Shown in pieces: positions 34,384-46,145 of a stretch of 64,000 nt of DNA (positions are counted from its first letter, which is position 1; every line of letters begins with the position of its first letter). The notes beneath the pieces were generated by a model. That model was not told the origin of the DNA. It searched no databases and was given only the letters and a program-made list of their open reading frames with translations. Origin of the DNA: Peltaster fructicola (taxonomy: Eukaryota; Ascomycota; Dothideomycetes); NCBI GenBank assembly GCA_001592805.2, contig CP051143.1, positions 1 through 64,000 on the forward strand, written 5' to 3'. A program made the translations under genes and the position numbers.

Positions 34384-35196
34384 AGATCAGAATACCAGCG
34401 GGTAACTTCAATCTGCCAATACCTCTATCGACGAAACACCAAGGCGGCTTGGCCCAAGTACTGACCTATACTTGCTTGTGTTGACTCCAATGTAGCTGAT
34501 GCACAGCGCCATGATACAGCCCATCCTCCTCTCTCGGAGTTTTCACAACTTGCGCTCCTTGTCCATCGCCCTGACTCGTCCAGTCTTCGCTCTCAGATGT
34601 GCACCTGCAGACAAACGTAGAGACATGCTCCCATACAGCGACTGTCATGGTGTCGAAGTTGGCAGGTACGAATGCTGCAATTTGTTTCAAGATTGGCATC
34701 CATCGATCGCTGAAGACTCGTCAGTATGGCGACAAAGTAGGAATAATGCTCTCAGATGATGCTTGCGCATTTGCCGCTGCAGGTCAGCCGTCGTCCTCGC
34801 CGAGTGGAATACTTATTGGATGATCTGCAGGATGAATCGCTGCAGGCTGATCTCGATGACGTTGGAGGACAAATGCCGATTACAACTTCTGCCAAGAAAA
34901 TCTGCTTTCTTCCAAGTGAGGAACATTGGTATGATGCTGCGAACGATCACAAGCGAATGCACCAATGAATGCCTCATCTCCAATGATGTATGACCACTGC
35001 GAAAAGTGACGTCTCAAGACGGCTGTATGCGTGTGGGCACCACGAGTTACACCCACGAAGAATGATGCAAGTATGACCTCTCAGTACTCCATGCCACTGT
35101 GCTTTCCTCCATTGATCAACTTCACAACTTCGTGTCTAGAACATAACTAGGCTCTCAATTCTTGATCAGAAACACTCCACAAACCAAGTCTTCGCC
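34384..35196. other. Intergenic, no supported gene
   Basis: About 0.8 kb between the HET gene and the decarboxylase gene, holding overlapping short frames only. The last ~150 bases should contain the promoter and 5' leader of the decarboxylase gene. Confidence 0.45.
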
Positions 35197-36600
35197 ATGT
35201 CTGACGTCCCGAAGGAGCACCAAACCTTCAGGTAAGTTTTATGATCACACACATCTGCCTACTGACGATTGCCAGACCAGGAGACTGGTTACCACACGAC
35301 CACCGAGAGCTGAAGTCATGGCTTCATGACACTGTTGCTGCTAGTGACAGCAAGAAGGACCAAAAGCTTCACCCAAGTGTTCAAGCACTCGCAGACGCCA
35401 TCGAGAAGGACACTCGCATCAGCATGCTCTTCGACTCGATGTTCTCGCAGATTCCAAACAAGAAGCCTTATCGCAATGATCCCTCAGGTCACCACGAGAT
35501 CCGCGACGCTCATCACCTATGCCAAGTCATCAATCACATCCTCACGACCGCTCCAGAATGGACACACAGAGCACATGTAGCTGGAACAGTAGGACTGCCT
35601 TTCAACGCTATCTTCGACTGGCCGATGGCTACTTCTAGCGGTTGGGCACTCTTCTTAGATCCTACCATCAACGGCTATCTGAAAGACATCTTGAACACAT
35701 GGGGAGAGTTTCTGAAGAGTCCAGCATCAGCAAAGGTTCTCGGAGACGACTCGAAGTGCTGGCTGGGCCCAGAGGGCAAGAAAGAGTTGACAAGAGTCTC
35801 CAACGAAGCAGCTGGCACAAATGCAAAGTTCGAAGAGCTCTTCCAGTGCGATCCTAGCAAGCCGAACCATGGTTTCACCTCATGGGACGACTTCTTCACA
35901 CGTCTGTACAACTGGGATTACCGCCCTGTTGCAGAGCCTGACAACGACGACGTGATCGCAAACGCCTGCGAGTCTACGCCGTACCGAATCGCCCACGACG
36001 TCAAGCTTGAAGACCAATTCTGGATCAAAGGTCAGCCATACTCAATCCGTGATATGCTCGCTCGCGACGAGTACGTAGAGCAGTTCGAAGGAGGTACCAT
36101 CTACCAAGCCTTCCTTTCAGCACTGAGCTACCATCGTTGGAACTCGCCAGTATCAGGCAAAGTCGTCAAGCACTACGTCGTGCCTGGCACCTACTTCTCA
36201 GAACCGCTCTTCGAGGGCTTCGCCGATCCTCATGGCCCAGATCCACATGGTGAAGGCACGGCTCAAGCATACCTGAGTGCTGTCGCAACCAGAGCACTCA
36301 TCTTCATCGAAGCCGACAATCCCAAGATCGGACTGCTGTGTGTCAGCGCAATCGGAATGGTTGAGGTGTCATCTTGCGATGTGACGGTCAAGAAAGGACA
36401 ACATATCAAAAAGGGTGATGAACTTGGCATGGTGAGTCTGCTGACGAAGCTCATTGAATGATACTGACAGTTTTTAGTTCCACTTTGGTGGCTCAACACA
36501 CTGTGTCTTGTTCCGCAAAGGCGTGAAAATAAGCGGCTTCCCAGAGGTCGGTAGGAAGAGCAATGTGCCAGTACGGAGTCGACTTGCTGTTGTGCAATAG
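35197..36600 (+). CDS. Phosphatidylserine-decarboxylase-family protein, PsiD-like
   Basis: Three exons, 35197-35231, 35276-36431 and 36478-36600, with 44- and 46-nt introns (GTAAGT and GTGAGT donors, CTGAC branch elements), give 437 residues. The N-terminal ~180 residues match the extra domain found ahead of the catalytic domain in fungal PSD-like enzymes (GDWLPHDHRELKSWL, INGYLKDILNTWGEFL). The catalytic half has ACESTPYRI, YQAFLSALSYHRWNSPVSGK, VPGTYFSEP and, in the last exon, FHFGGSTHC. The GGST is the self-cleavage motif whose Ser would become the pyruvoyl cofactor. Length and these blocks resemble PsiD, the tryptophan decarboxylase of psilocybin-producing mushrooms, as much as true phosphatidylserine decarboxylases. 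No targeting peptide or membrane segment is seen, which argues against the mitochondrial enzyme. Substrate could be an aromatic amino acid; this is inference. No obvious co-clustered tailoring enzymes are present. Confidence 0.88.
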
Positions 36601-39058
36601 ATACAGTGTGTATCTAGCACATCGACGAGCGGCAGGGTGCCATGACTGCGTCCTGGAGGCAAGACTTCCGATATGCTATGGTTTGATGATGTTCTCAAGC
36701 ACAGTGATGTTCACTTGCAGCTGAGGTTGACAGCGAGTATCATATGCCTCAGAGCGAGTGTCACCTGTGAGATATCAACGTCAGTCGTGAGCAATCGAAT
36801 GAGCAATCACCCTTTCATTGTCTATGTCGCCTTTGGTCTGTCGATGGCAGAGGTGGTGGTGGTAGTAGTGAGCCAGGCTTTCTACCATCAGGCGATATGT
36901 TTGCTTCGAAGTGCTTGAGGACGTCGGAGCGAGGTTATGCTCACTCTGTCTGCCACCAGCTCACTTGCGCATGCGGATGTAGGTACAGGTCTAGATACGG
37001 AGCTGTAGGGAACTACAAATCACTCTGACCGCCTGGATCGTTGCATGCTGATGTCGCGACAAGATCCAGACGACAAGCACATCTGAGTGTCAAACAGATG
37101 GTGCAGACGTAGTCGAGAACAGCTTCGCTTTATATGGTCTCGAGGACAATGTAAAGTATGCCACATTCCAAGATCGTTGTTGTTGTCGTCCAAGCGCACC
37201 TCTCGCAAGACGTGAAATTTCACAACTTCCTCCAGCAACCACTCTTTTTCAACACTTCTCATCACATCGACAACCGCGATCGTGACTCTTCATCGCTTAT
37301 TGACTTTGCCAAGCTGCGAGCTGCTGCACCTCATCGTATGACCTGACTCTCAACAGTCTCGTCCGCCCGGGAGCCGATGTCAAACCGAGACTGTAGCTCT
37401 GAAGTCACGATCCTCAACCGTACTCATGTTCGCAGTGATCAGCAAGCTACAGTGCTCTCTAGCATCAACTGCTCCCTGGCACTCGCAAGCACAAGCTGAG
37501 CTCGCCAGCTTCATGCCATCCGTAGAGCTGCATCGCCGCCAACGCGCAACATTCCATCACATTAGAGCCTCTCGTGGCACAGCAGATCGATTAACGTACG
37601 CCTACCACAGTCTCCTGACGCAGTGTCACGCGGTTTGAGCCACCACAGATCACATGATAAGAGCACAACGATGCTGCGCAAGAGATAGTAGTACAGAGAG
37701 CCTCAATCTTGCATGGAACCGCAATTTAGGTGCAATAACCGTCGGAAGATGCCTCACATCTGCTGAGCACGCTGACAGGCGATGTTCTAGACATCATGGA
37801 CACGGGTACAATTCTGAAACTTGCAAGAGTCAGGCCCTAACATCAAGAGAGGCACAGCTCAACGGAGCTTTAATTGCCAATTATGCGACCAGGATATACA
37901 CTGAATTGAGGCCTTGAAGCTAAAATGTACATGACAGGAACGAACAAGCACACTATCTACAGGTCACAAAGGATGGCTCGATATCAATCAAGACTATGCA
38001 AGGGACACAATCAAACCCACCCGCACATCACGGAGGGCAGTGCGACGCACCAGTATAGTCAGGACCACACAGATCAACACAGCTCAGCCGACAGCATCTC
38101 GGGAATGAGAGCAATCGATCCAGCAATCGCCGGACTCTTCCTACGAGCAGTCGATCTGTGGTGATGACTCGGCGCAGGAACAGGCTGTGCAAGTCTGCAA
38201 AGTTCAGTCATCTATCGCAATCTGCAGCTGTGCCGCAATCAGAGATCCAACAGCACTTTCTGGCCACCAGATTGCAACACGAATACATGGTGCATACGAA
38301 TCCTCATCAACAGTCTATTCTGCGCCAGCATGCAGATTGACATGCACTCACGCTTCCTTTTGCTCTCAATACCAACCAGTGTTGTCAGGATACGACTTGG
38401 ATGATTCTTTGGCTACTAAGCATAGCCTTGATGCAACAAACGTTGGCTCAAGAGCAAGTCGGACGAAGAGGTACAGCAGGACCATGCCCAGCTCGAAGCT
38501 TTCACAATACCCAACTGTTTCAATGAGCCAGGCATTATGTGATACTCGCTCTCCTCGCCAACTCAGTCTTTCGATGATCTTTCGTGGCAGGTGAGAGCAG
38601 CTTCACGGTGATCACACCTTGTGATTGACCCAGACACGAGCATGTGGCCTCGCAATGTCGATGAGCGGCCTCTGCACTGATCAAGAGTAGGTCAAGAACC
38701 TCGACACATCAGCAGCCAGCTGTTCCACCAAGATATGCACCTAATCGAGCCGATCGTCCCCGAAGCACAACAAGAACATCTTGTCCAAGCGTTCAGCTCT
38801 CAATTTCCATTCTGAGACATTAGATGCATGCTCGATAGGCCCCCTAAGGTCTATTTGCCGTCATACGAGCGAGACTCTCAGCTGGAAGATTCTATGCACG
38901 AACGCCGCAATGTCGAAACTTCCAAACTTGCAATCTTTGGCGCCTGCATCTAGTCCGAAGTGACTGTCCTGATCGCGGTGGAACTATGCTACTTCTCAAG
39001 TCTGCTTGGTAGACTTCTGAATCTCATACCTATCACTTCCGTCCAACCGTCGTGCAGG
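36601..39058. other. Intergenic, no supported gene
   Basis: About 2.5 kb. Short frames such as 38187-38594 (+) show no domain or coherent splicing. No repeat or RNA gene is recognised. Confidence 0.5.
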
Positions 39059-41043
39059 ATGTCTTCACACCGCGAGATCATGAAGAGCGCATCGTTATGC
39101 GCAGAGCAGTGCACTATCGAAGCCGCCGAGCGTCACATTGCCTGTGTTCTCGATGCCCTGACTGCTCAAGGAGTCTCGCTACACAATCAAAAGGACTTAT
39201 TGATCGACTTGGTGTGCACGAAGATGTCGCATCCAAATCGGATGGACCATGCCCAGTCGTTGGTACCATCACCACCTGCAACGTCTGTAGCATTTGATAT
39301 TCTACGAGATGATAGCAATGCAAGACAAGCACCGTCGACGAGCGATAGCTTCCGCCAAGCAGCAGCTACTCTTACAGTTGGAGTGCACAACGAGAGTATC
39401 TTCAGACCAGCCTACTACTCCGAAGATGAACAGCAAAAGAAGACAAGGATGATCAATCATTCACCGATCTCAAACACAGCAGAGCCTTCCTGGTTGCCTG
39501 AGCGTTCATCCGTCAATGATCCACCAGAGTACGAAGAGGATGAAGACGATCATATGTTTCCTGATGCAGACTCCCATATCTGGGGTGACGATCGCACTCC
39601 AAGGAGCGCAGGTACTCACGGTCGTGGCTGGGTGAAGCTCAAGTTACCCGCTCGCACTATGAACAATGAAGACATACAGCAAGAGCGTACGAATGCAACC
39701 CTGAGTCGAGATGAGGACCAGGGGCAGCAAACTTGCATTTTGACGAACAACTTGGACAATCCTTCTGCACAAGCGCTTGCGAGTATAATCCATACAGAGA
39801 CGAGCAGTAATGTACTCATACCTCCTCACCGTCCCGCAGCATCAGCACTTCCTGGTGATGCCTCAAACGAAGACACATCTGCGCCTCATGCGATAGTCCA
39901 GACTCCGACAATGGGACAGAAGCGACACATTCCACTCGAAGATCGTGACTACTCATACAGCGACGGAGATGCAACCGACGATGAGGACAGGACGTGGCCA
40001 CGAGGCAAACGTCCCAAGACTAGAGTTGCACAACAAGATACTCATTCCAGTTCGAGAAAGAAGATCGAGCGCGCATACGCTCTTGGGTCACAGTACGTTC
40101 TCTCCAACGTCAGCCTCAAGCAAATCCTGGACATTAGTCTCGCAGGACTGGACAGCGACACTGCTGCGAAGGCAGACATAGCAGATCTCTGCACTCGTCT
40201 ATTCTACACAGAGAAGGCCTTTCGTGCTATCTACCAAGGCGGTCGATATCGCCAGCAAGCCGAGAATCCCACACTGTCGGATCAAGGATGGGCTAAGCTC
40301 TCCTGCCTAGTTGACGATCCGAGCCACCTTCTGAAAGACAAGACCGACGATGACTACGGAAGTATCTTGGCTCAGATGAGCGTATGCCAGGTCTATGTCC
40401 ATCACCAGAATAAACCCATCTCGCTCGATCCTGCTATGCGCAGGTTCCTCGAAAGGAGCGACAGCCTATATCTGACCATGAATCACACCAAGGCTCATCT
40501 TGCGACGTTGCTTCCCTGCTCATTGGCATTGCATATGGAGGGAAGATGACAGGCGCAGCAAAACGTGAGGCAGAGCTTCGCCTGAAGAAGCTCAACGAAC
40601 AGGCGAAAAAGCTGCATCTGCTGGAGAACCACCTAGGCAGCGGCTCCTTGATCATGTTATCAAGCACATCATGGAGAGCTGCCCTGTATCGCATACAAGA
40701 GAATGTACTTGCAGAAGCTTTGGAAGCATTGACTGAAAGGTTTCCAGGCCTTAGGACTATCTTCGACAAGCTTCAAGTGGCTGGTCTTGAACCTCCGAGC
40801 AGACCAGCCATCACTTTGAAAGACATGAGAGACTTTGCCGAGTTCATGAATGGCGAACACTGTGACTCACCAACATCCGCAAGGAGAAGGCTAGCACTGA
40901 AAGCAAAGGCTATATCGACAAGAGGGAACGGTTTTGTACGGACCTCAGTGCGTGGCAACCAGGAAACTGGACACATTGTCGTCCAACAGCACAATCGTCC
41001 AAATCAAGCACCTGTGGCCTCTATGGCGAGCACAGCTAGGTGA
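39059..41043 (+). CDS. Family X member C, with a frame change in the conserved domain
   Basis: First of a four-gene tandem series. The likely start is the ATG at 39059 (MSSHREIMKSASLCAEQC). A helical N-terminus is followed by a long acidic, disordered part with a GRGWVKLKL segment like that of member A and a basic PRGKRPKTR cluster resembling a nuclear localisation signal. The conserved region has VSLKQILDISL, DIADLCTRLFY, a VDDPSHLL motif shared with A and B, and, in the second half, Trp-x13-EALEALTERFPGLRTIF. The two halves are in different frames: the first runs to about 40,549, the second is open through 40,495-41,043. An intron at 40,382-40,443 (GTATGC...GCGCAG) would restore the frame but would remove about 20 residues that align with member B. 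Otherwise a single indel near 40,440-40,495 (natural or sequencing error) must be assumed. Confidence 0.65.
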
Positions 41044-41376
41044 GCAGAAGACCTTCTTCATTGTTGTACACATGACTTTGAGAGCCGAGCAGAGGTGCGT
41101 ACTGCTCAACTGTAATGCTCAACGTACTGCTGTCCGCAGCTTTACGAGCATAACATACTCACGCAAGCGGTATGACTGCGTTCTTCTTCACAAGTGAGCT
41201 CCACATGAAGCCAACGTGAAACAGGTGCATGCACCAGAAGTTCACGTGCTGCTACGATAATGAGAGTACTCACATGCTTCATGCCGTCGTAAGCCGTGCC
41301 AAGTCCCACGGTATAAGTTGACAACGCTTTTCAATTCAAATGGACACTCTCTTGAAGAAAGCACTCAAACGACATC

Positions 41377-42233
41377 ATGGAGCCAGACACCATTCTGTCT
41401 AGGTCTGCGCCAAAATCTGAAGGCCCAACAGCGACTCAGGAGGACATCGAGGGACAGATATATGCTGTCGCTCACAGTCTCCATGCAAGGGCAACGTCCT
41501 CAGTAGGTTGGCACCTTGCTGTTCGACATCACTGACCCTTGCGACAGACCCAGAACGAGGTAGAAAGAGCCCTTGAGCGACGGCATGTAATTTGCTGACC
41601 GACTAGTCATTGCGACGTATCCTCAAGCTTCACGATGAACATGGCCACCATGAGTTGTATCCCGACATACGACTCCGTCACATACTTCACCTCACGCTCT
41701 TGATAGGAAAGAACTTCGAAGGTCGCCCGCTTCTTGATGGTTCATTGATTGACAGACTCAATTACACCCTAGCGGCGGCCGAGATCATGGTCTGGCTGTT
41801 CTCGGAGGAGACAGAGAATGAATACTACCAACTCCTTGCGAAGCTCAGATCAGACATTCTGCAGGAAGATGGAGCTTCAAGAGGACGAGCAATACCTTAT
41901 GCTATTACTCGCTTCATGGGAGTCTCGAAGCCGCGTGGTGTGCTCGCTCGAGCATCCGGCTATATGGACAGATATGAGAACCTTGGCATTGCACCGCTTG
42001 CGGTCGCGACTCTCAAGTTGGTGAGGAAACATTTCGAGAAAGAAGCAAAGATCGTGTTGGCAGCTCGAGGCTGGACTGAAAGAGTGGAATACATACATGA
42101 GGATCTACTCAGTGCTGTCCTGCAAGCCATCACCACTCAATATCCACAGATGAAGGACTACTTCGAGGACTTTCGAGGAGGATCCAAGCCATCGACGAAT
42201 GATGCACATACTGCTGCTGGCCAAGTATCATGA
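41377..42233 (+). CDS. Family X member D
   Basis: Three exons by my reading: 41377-41502, a 12-nt exon 41548-41559 and 41607-42233. The introns are 45 nt (GTAGGT...GACAG) and 47 nt (GTAGAA...CTAG with CTGAC), all phase 0, and give 254 residues. The first ~45 residues are a short hydrophilic lead. The conserved region contains IRLRHILHLTL, AEIMVWLFS and Trp-x13-AVLQAITTQYPQMKDYF. The ~170-residue domain is shorter than in A-C and lacks the xDPxxLL motif, so D belongs with E and F. There is no signal peptide or membrane segment, and it is predicted mostly helical. The gene starts about 330 bases after member C ends, on the same strand, which fits tandem duplication. Function is unknown. Confidence 0.75.
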
Positions 42234-43808
42234 TCGATCCGCATGCCTGTGGGAGGAAGTAGATAAGATCGACGTGGCCTATAGGCTCCCTGTCAACATC
42301 ATTCAGCTTTTCTGCTGATGTCGTATGGAGTTCGACATTAATGGAAGTACTGAGCTTCTCCGGTATTCGTTTTCATCTGCGCATACAATGACGTTTGTGA
42401 CCGTTACTTCCATTCTATACACATCTATCTGCTTGGCTCCATGCGCAATGATCTGCTTGTATATAGCACAGCTTAGCTCAATATCCCAACTAGGAAGCAG
42501 TGGAGGCGCTAGCGCACGAGCGATCTCCGGCTTTGAGCCTGAGAGTGTCCTGCAAACGTCACGTATACACGCAAGAACGTGCTCATACGACGACCATAGG
42601 CCTAAGAGCCATCGGAACTCACAAGGTTCTACTGTGACACGCCTACGATCGCGCAATGTCCTGTCGATGCTCTCCGCCACTCACCGTCTTCATTAAGCCA
42701 ATAGGCTGAAGAACTCTTCACACAGACGGCCATTGAGATTTGCCTCCATTCATGGATCGCACAAAGACCTGCTGTTGCTCGCTAGATGAGGGAGGCCACT
42801 AAAACGCTCAACAGCCCCTGCCCGACTACAGATCCTCCGCCGCCGCAAGGACGCCCCAGCTCAGTCGCTGTGACTATAGAACACTTGACGAAGGCGAGTC
42901 AACGCACAGCTCTTCGCGCGACAGTACTCTGCAAGCTTCATAGCATCCCGAGCTCCACAGCGTCATCACACTCTCGAATCACAAGTCTACCACGCGCGAT
43001 GGCTCGCTTTTACACAGAGAAGAGATTGTATGCACGAAGGAGGGTCTCACGGCCAAGACCAGTATCAGTGTCACACAAGAGCAGGCCAATACGGAGCAGA
43101 GTCTCACAGCTGTGTGTGGTGGGAGCCCTATGGAAGAGAAGTCATCTGTGAAGCAAGATCTCATGGTTGACGGACAATACAACTCTCGTCAACAGGCTGG
43201 CTGGAGACAATGACGCAGTACACATACCCTCGAGCCTGCTAAGCCGCCAGCTCGTCAGTAGCTCACGTGACGGATACTCACCATGCTACGGTGCTGAGAC
43301 CCTAGGTCAGCCATTTACTACGAGTCTGAACACTTGGGAGACCATCAGCGTGCGTCAGCACTCACCAGCAGCTTCTACGACTTCCCGTACTGCATGTGAG
43401 GCGTGCTCCGTTATGCCAGTGATCGAGCAAACGTCGAAAGACTCTCTATGTCGCGGTCGTGGCGGTAATGCCGGCCTTCTCTTTGTCGTTGCTGTGCAAT
43501 CCACTGTCACCATTCTTCTAAGTCTTCCTACATCTCCTTGTCCCTTGACTTCCATAATGAAACATCTACATGTCCTCTCCATGCGAAGGTTGCCGAGCTC
43601 TCGGCCACAGAATGCTCTAGAATGAACGAATACAGCACAGTCCACATTGACTGGCGGATCACAAGGTGAATAGGTAGCTGTTACGTCAATTCGGGCTACC
43701 ATGCCAAGGGCTTCACTACCACGTGGTGAAAGACTCATATCTTTCCCTCCTTCTCTATCATCTTACACTTTTTCCACATCGCTCTTTAACCTGGACAGAA
43801 CAGCAAGG
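42234..43808. other. Intergenic, no supported gene
   Basis: About 1.6 kb between members D and E. Open frames at 42786-43151 (+), 43167-43625 (+) and 43355-43738 (-) overlap one another, lack the family's blocks and have no recognisable domain. Confidence 0.5.
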
Positions 43809-44813
43809 ATGCAGGCAGGACATCGTGAGTGAGCGGTGTGCAGTCGATGCTTACCATACTGACATCTTCCAGGCTCTTCGACGAGAGCCTCAGCAGGTAA
43901 GCTACTCATGAAGTACAGGAACAAAGCTGACACCATCAAGGCTATAACTCGCTCCTCACACAGCTCAATCAACTTCAAGTTGGTGCTGCAGTCGTAAGTC
44001 GAGTCTGTCATATGCGAGGCTTCACTGACAAACAAGCAGAAACATGCTGAGGCAGACAGTCAGGTACGCTATGAGCTTACACTACAAATGGTGATACTGA
44101 CTTTCGAGCAGCGCAAAGGTCAAATCCTGACCATGATTCAGAGGCGAGGTCGTGACAACATTCCAAACATGACCGCGGTCTTGGAAACCATTCTTGCTGC
44201 CATCTCCTCCACTACCGATGTCAGCTACAAGCAGGCTCGTGCAGTCCTCAACTTCTTCATCTTCGCCTTTTCTTTCGATACAGCCAACAAGGTCAAATCC
44301 GTGCTCGCTATCAAAGGCCGCAATCTTGTCACATCAGCACAGCGTAGAGCTGTCACCTCCTTCAACGATCGCCTCCAAGACCTTCAGACTCTCGCATATC
44401 CTCGTCGAAATGCCAACCGCGTATCTCACCTGCGTACATGCTTTGGTGAAGAGATGGTATCCGTGCTGGCCACAAGCAACTGGGACAAGGTCATGTACAA
44501 AGTGCCTCTGACACTTATGCCAGTTGCTCTCGGTGCTCTGGTCGGTAGATTTCCTGAGCTGAAGGATTACTTCAAGAAGCTGGCGAATGGTGCAGAAGGT
44601 AACGCCGAGGATGACAATGCCAGCACCAATTTCAGCAGTGGCGTCTGTATCAACACACCATCAACGACCGAAAATGGAGGCACTGCACGAGAGCTTGACG
44701 ACGGTACTGCAAGTGATCCACATGATGCGTACGACAGTGCTGAATCCGAGTTCACCGACATCGATAGGGAGCGCACCGAGCAAGCCTGGGCAACTGCTGG
44801 TGGCTATTGGTAA
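43809..44813 (+). CDS. Family X member E, with four short introns
   Basis: Five exons fit perfectly in phase: 43809-43824, 43873-43896, 43941-43993, 44040-44063 and 44112-44813. The intron lengths are 48, 44, 46 and 48 nt with GTGAGT, GTAAGC, GTAAGT and GTACGC donors. The product is 272 residues and begins MQAGHRSSTRASAGYNSLLT. The N-terminal ~40 residues are thus built from exons of 16, 24, 53 and 24 nt. The conserved region follows: PNMTAVLETIL, LNFFIFAFSF and Trp-x13-VALGALVGRFPELKDYF, about 137 residues, the most compact copy. The tail (~75 residues) is acidic and Ser/Asp-rich, probably disordered. Without splicing only the last exon would be seen, so gene finders may call this gene short. 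Function is unknown; it is most like member F. Confidence 0.8.
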
Positions 44814-45171
44814 ATGGCAAAGCTTGCTCATGCCTAAGCTAAGGCATAAGTCACCACTGCTTGCCAAGCCAGCAGGCACAAGTCGGTGGAATGTCTACAG
44901 TAGACAGCTGCTATAGCACATGTACATGTGAATATCCCACCACGCCTTTGTTGTCAGCTCATCGAAGATCAGCTCTTTGGACAATGAATCACTGACTCAT
45001 GAATCCCTGCGGTCCCATGCTTGTCCCAGCAACACTGATGTGTCTCATATCTCACAAAGGCCGACTGTTTGCTGTTTGTATGCTCTTGATCAAGCGTCTG
45101 CTGTACCTTGAAATATGCCCATGCCCTTGCCTCTCTTGCTCCTTCAACACATCCTCAACAACTTTGCAGAC

Positions 45172-46145
45172 ATGCCGAAAATAAACAGAATGAAGAAGAG
45201 TATGGAAAGTGTGTCGCGCCTTGGAAATTACTTACATGAATTAGATGGTGATCGAAAGACGAGCAAACGTAAGACGCCCTCCTTTGGAAGCGCAGAGCGT
45301 ACGTGGCCTCACATTACTAGTCTCGCACTGACCATGAGTAGCAAGTTCAGAAGAAGCGAAAGGGACGTTCGACGATCACACTGATAACGCCATGCCTGAT
45401 GCAATGGACATAGAAGTGAGTGTCCCGACCTTCACAGCGGAGTGCCACCAATGCCGAGACTGATCTCACACAGCAGTCGAGCACCGACGTGGAGCCCAGA
45501 GAGGAGCAGTTGCCTTCACTTGGAGTAGTGCTGCGCATGATTTACGAGAGTCAGACTTTGCCTGACAAAACAGAAGACATGCTGATCATGAACTTCTTCA
45601 TAAGGGCGTTCTCTTTAGAGGCTGTGGAAGAGTGTCGGCGAGTCTATGCTCTCGTCGCTGCTGAGCCTCAACTCCGAGCTGACATCTTGGAGTATGGTGA
45701 CCAAGCATTGGACGCCTTTCATCGAGCTGACGGCGATGAGGAAGTCGAGAGATTCTACAGGCGTAACGATGAGATCGCGACAAGGGAGACTGGCACAGCG
45801 CTGGAGCCTCTTCTGGAAGCGTTCGGCGAAGAGATGTCCACTGTCTTGCTGTGCCATGATTGGTTCGAACAGATCGACATGATCTCGGTCGCTGGTATGC
45901 AACGAGCGCTCGATGAGATGCTCACAGAGCGCAGCAAGATCAGACTTTACTTCAGGCTTGTCAGCCATGTCGTCACGTGCTCCAGGGGTGATCCAGACGT
46001 CCCACTTCGACTCGCCGAGGCAAGGTGGCTCAGTCTTGAGGAAGGCGAGGCGGCTATGAAGGCTCATCATGCTAGGGAGGTTCAGGAAGCCAAGCAGACG
46101 CAGAATCATCGGCAGAAGAGAGCTGCGAGGGACAGGAACGCTTGA
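45172..46145 (+). CDS. Family X member F
   Basis: Three exons, 45172-45268, 45339-45415 and 45474-46145, with introns of 70 nt (GTAAGA...CTGACCATGAG) and 58 nt (GTGAGT...ACACAG), give 281 residues starting MPKINRMKKSMESVSRLG. The second splice is strong. The first is an inference from phase, because a start at the internal Met (MPDAMDIE) in exon 2 is also possible. The conserved region has PSLGVVLRMIY, MNFFIRAFSL and Trp-x13-RALDEMLTERSKIRLYF, where the usual Pro is Ser. It shares with member E a FGEEM segment just before the Trp and the same compact layout. The C-terminus is charged and Lys/Arg/Gln-rich (REVQEAKQTQNHRQKRAARD), possibly coiled or nucleic-acid-binding. It is the last of the four tandem members. 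Function is unknown. Confidence 0.75.

Noticed and set aside
43167-43738. Opposed frames between members D and E considered as a further family member
   Set aside because: None of the three family blocks is present in either frame.
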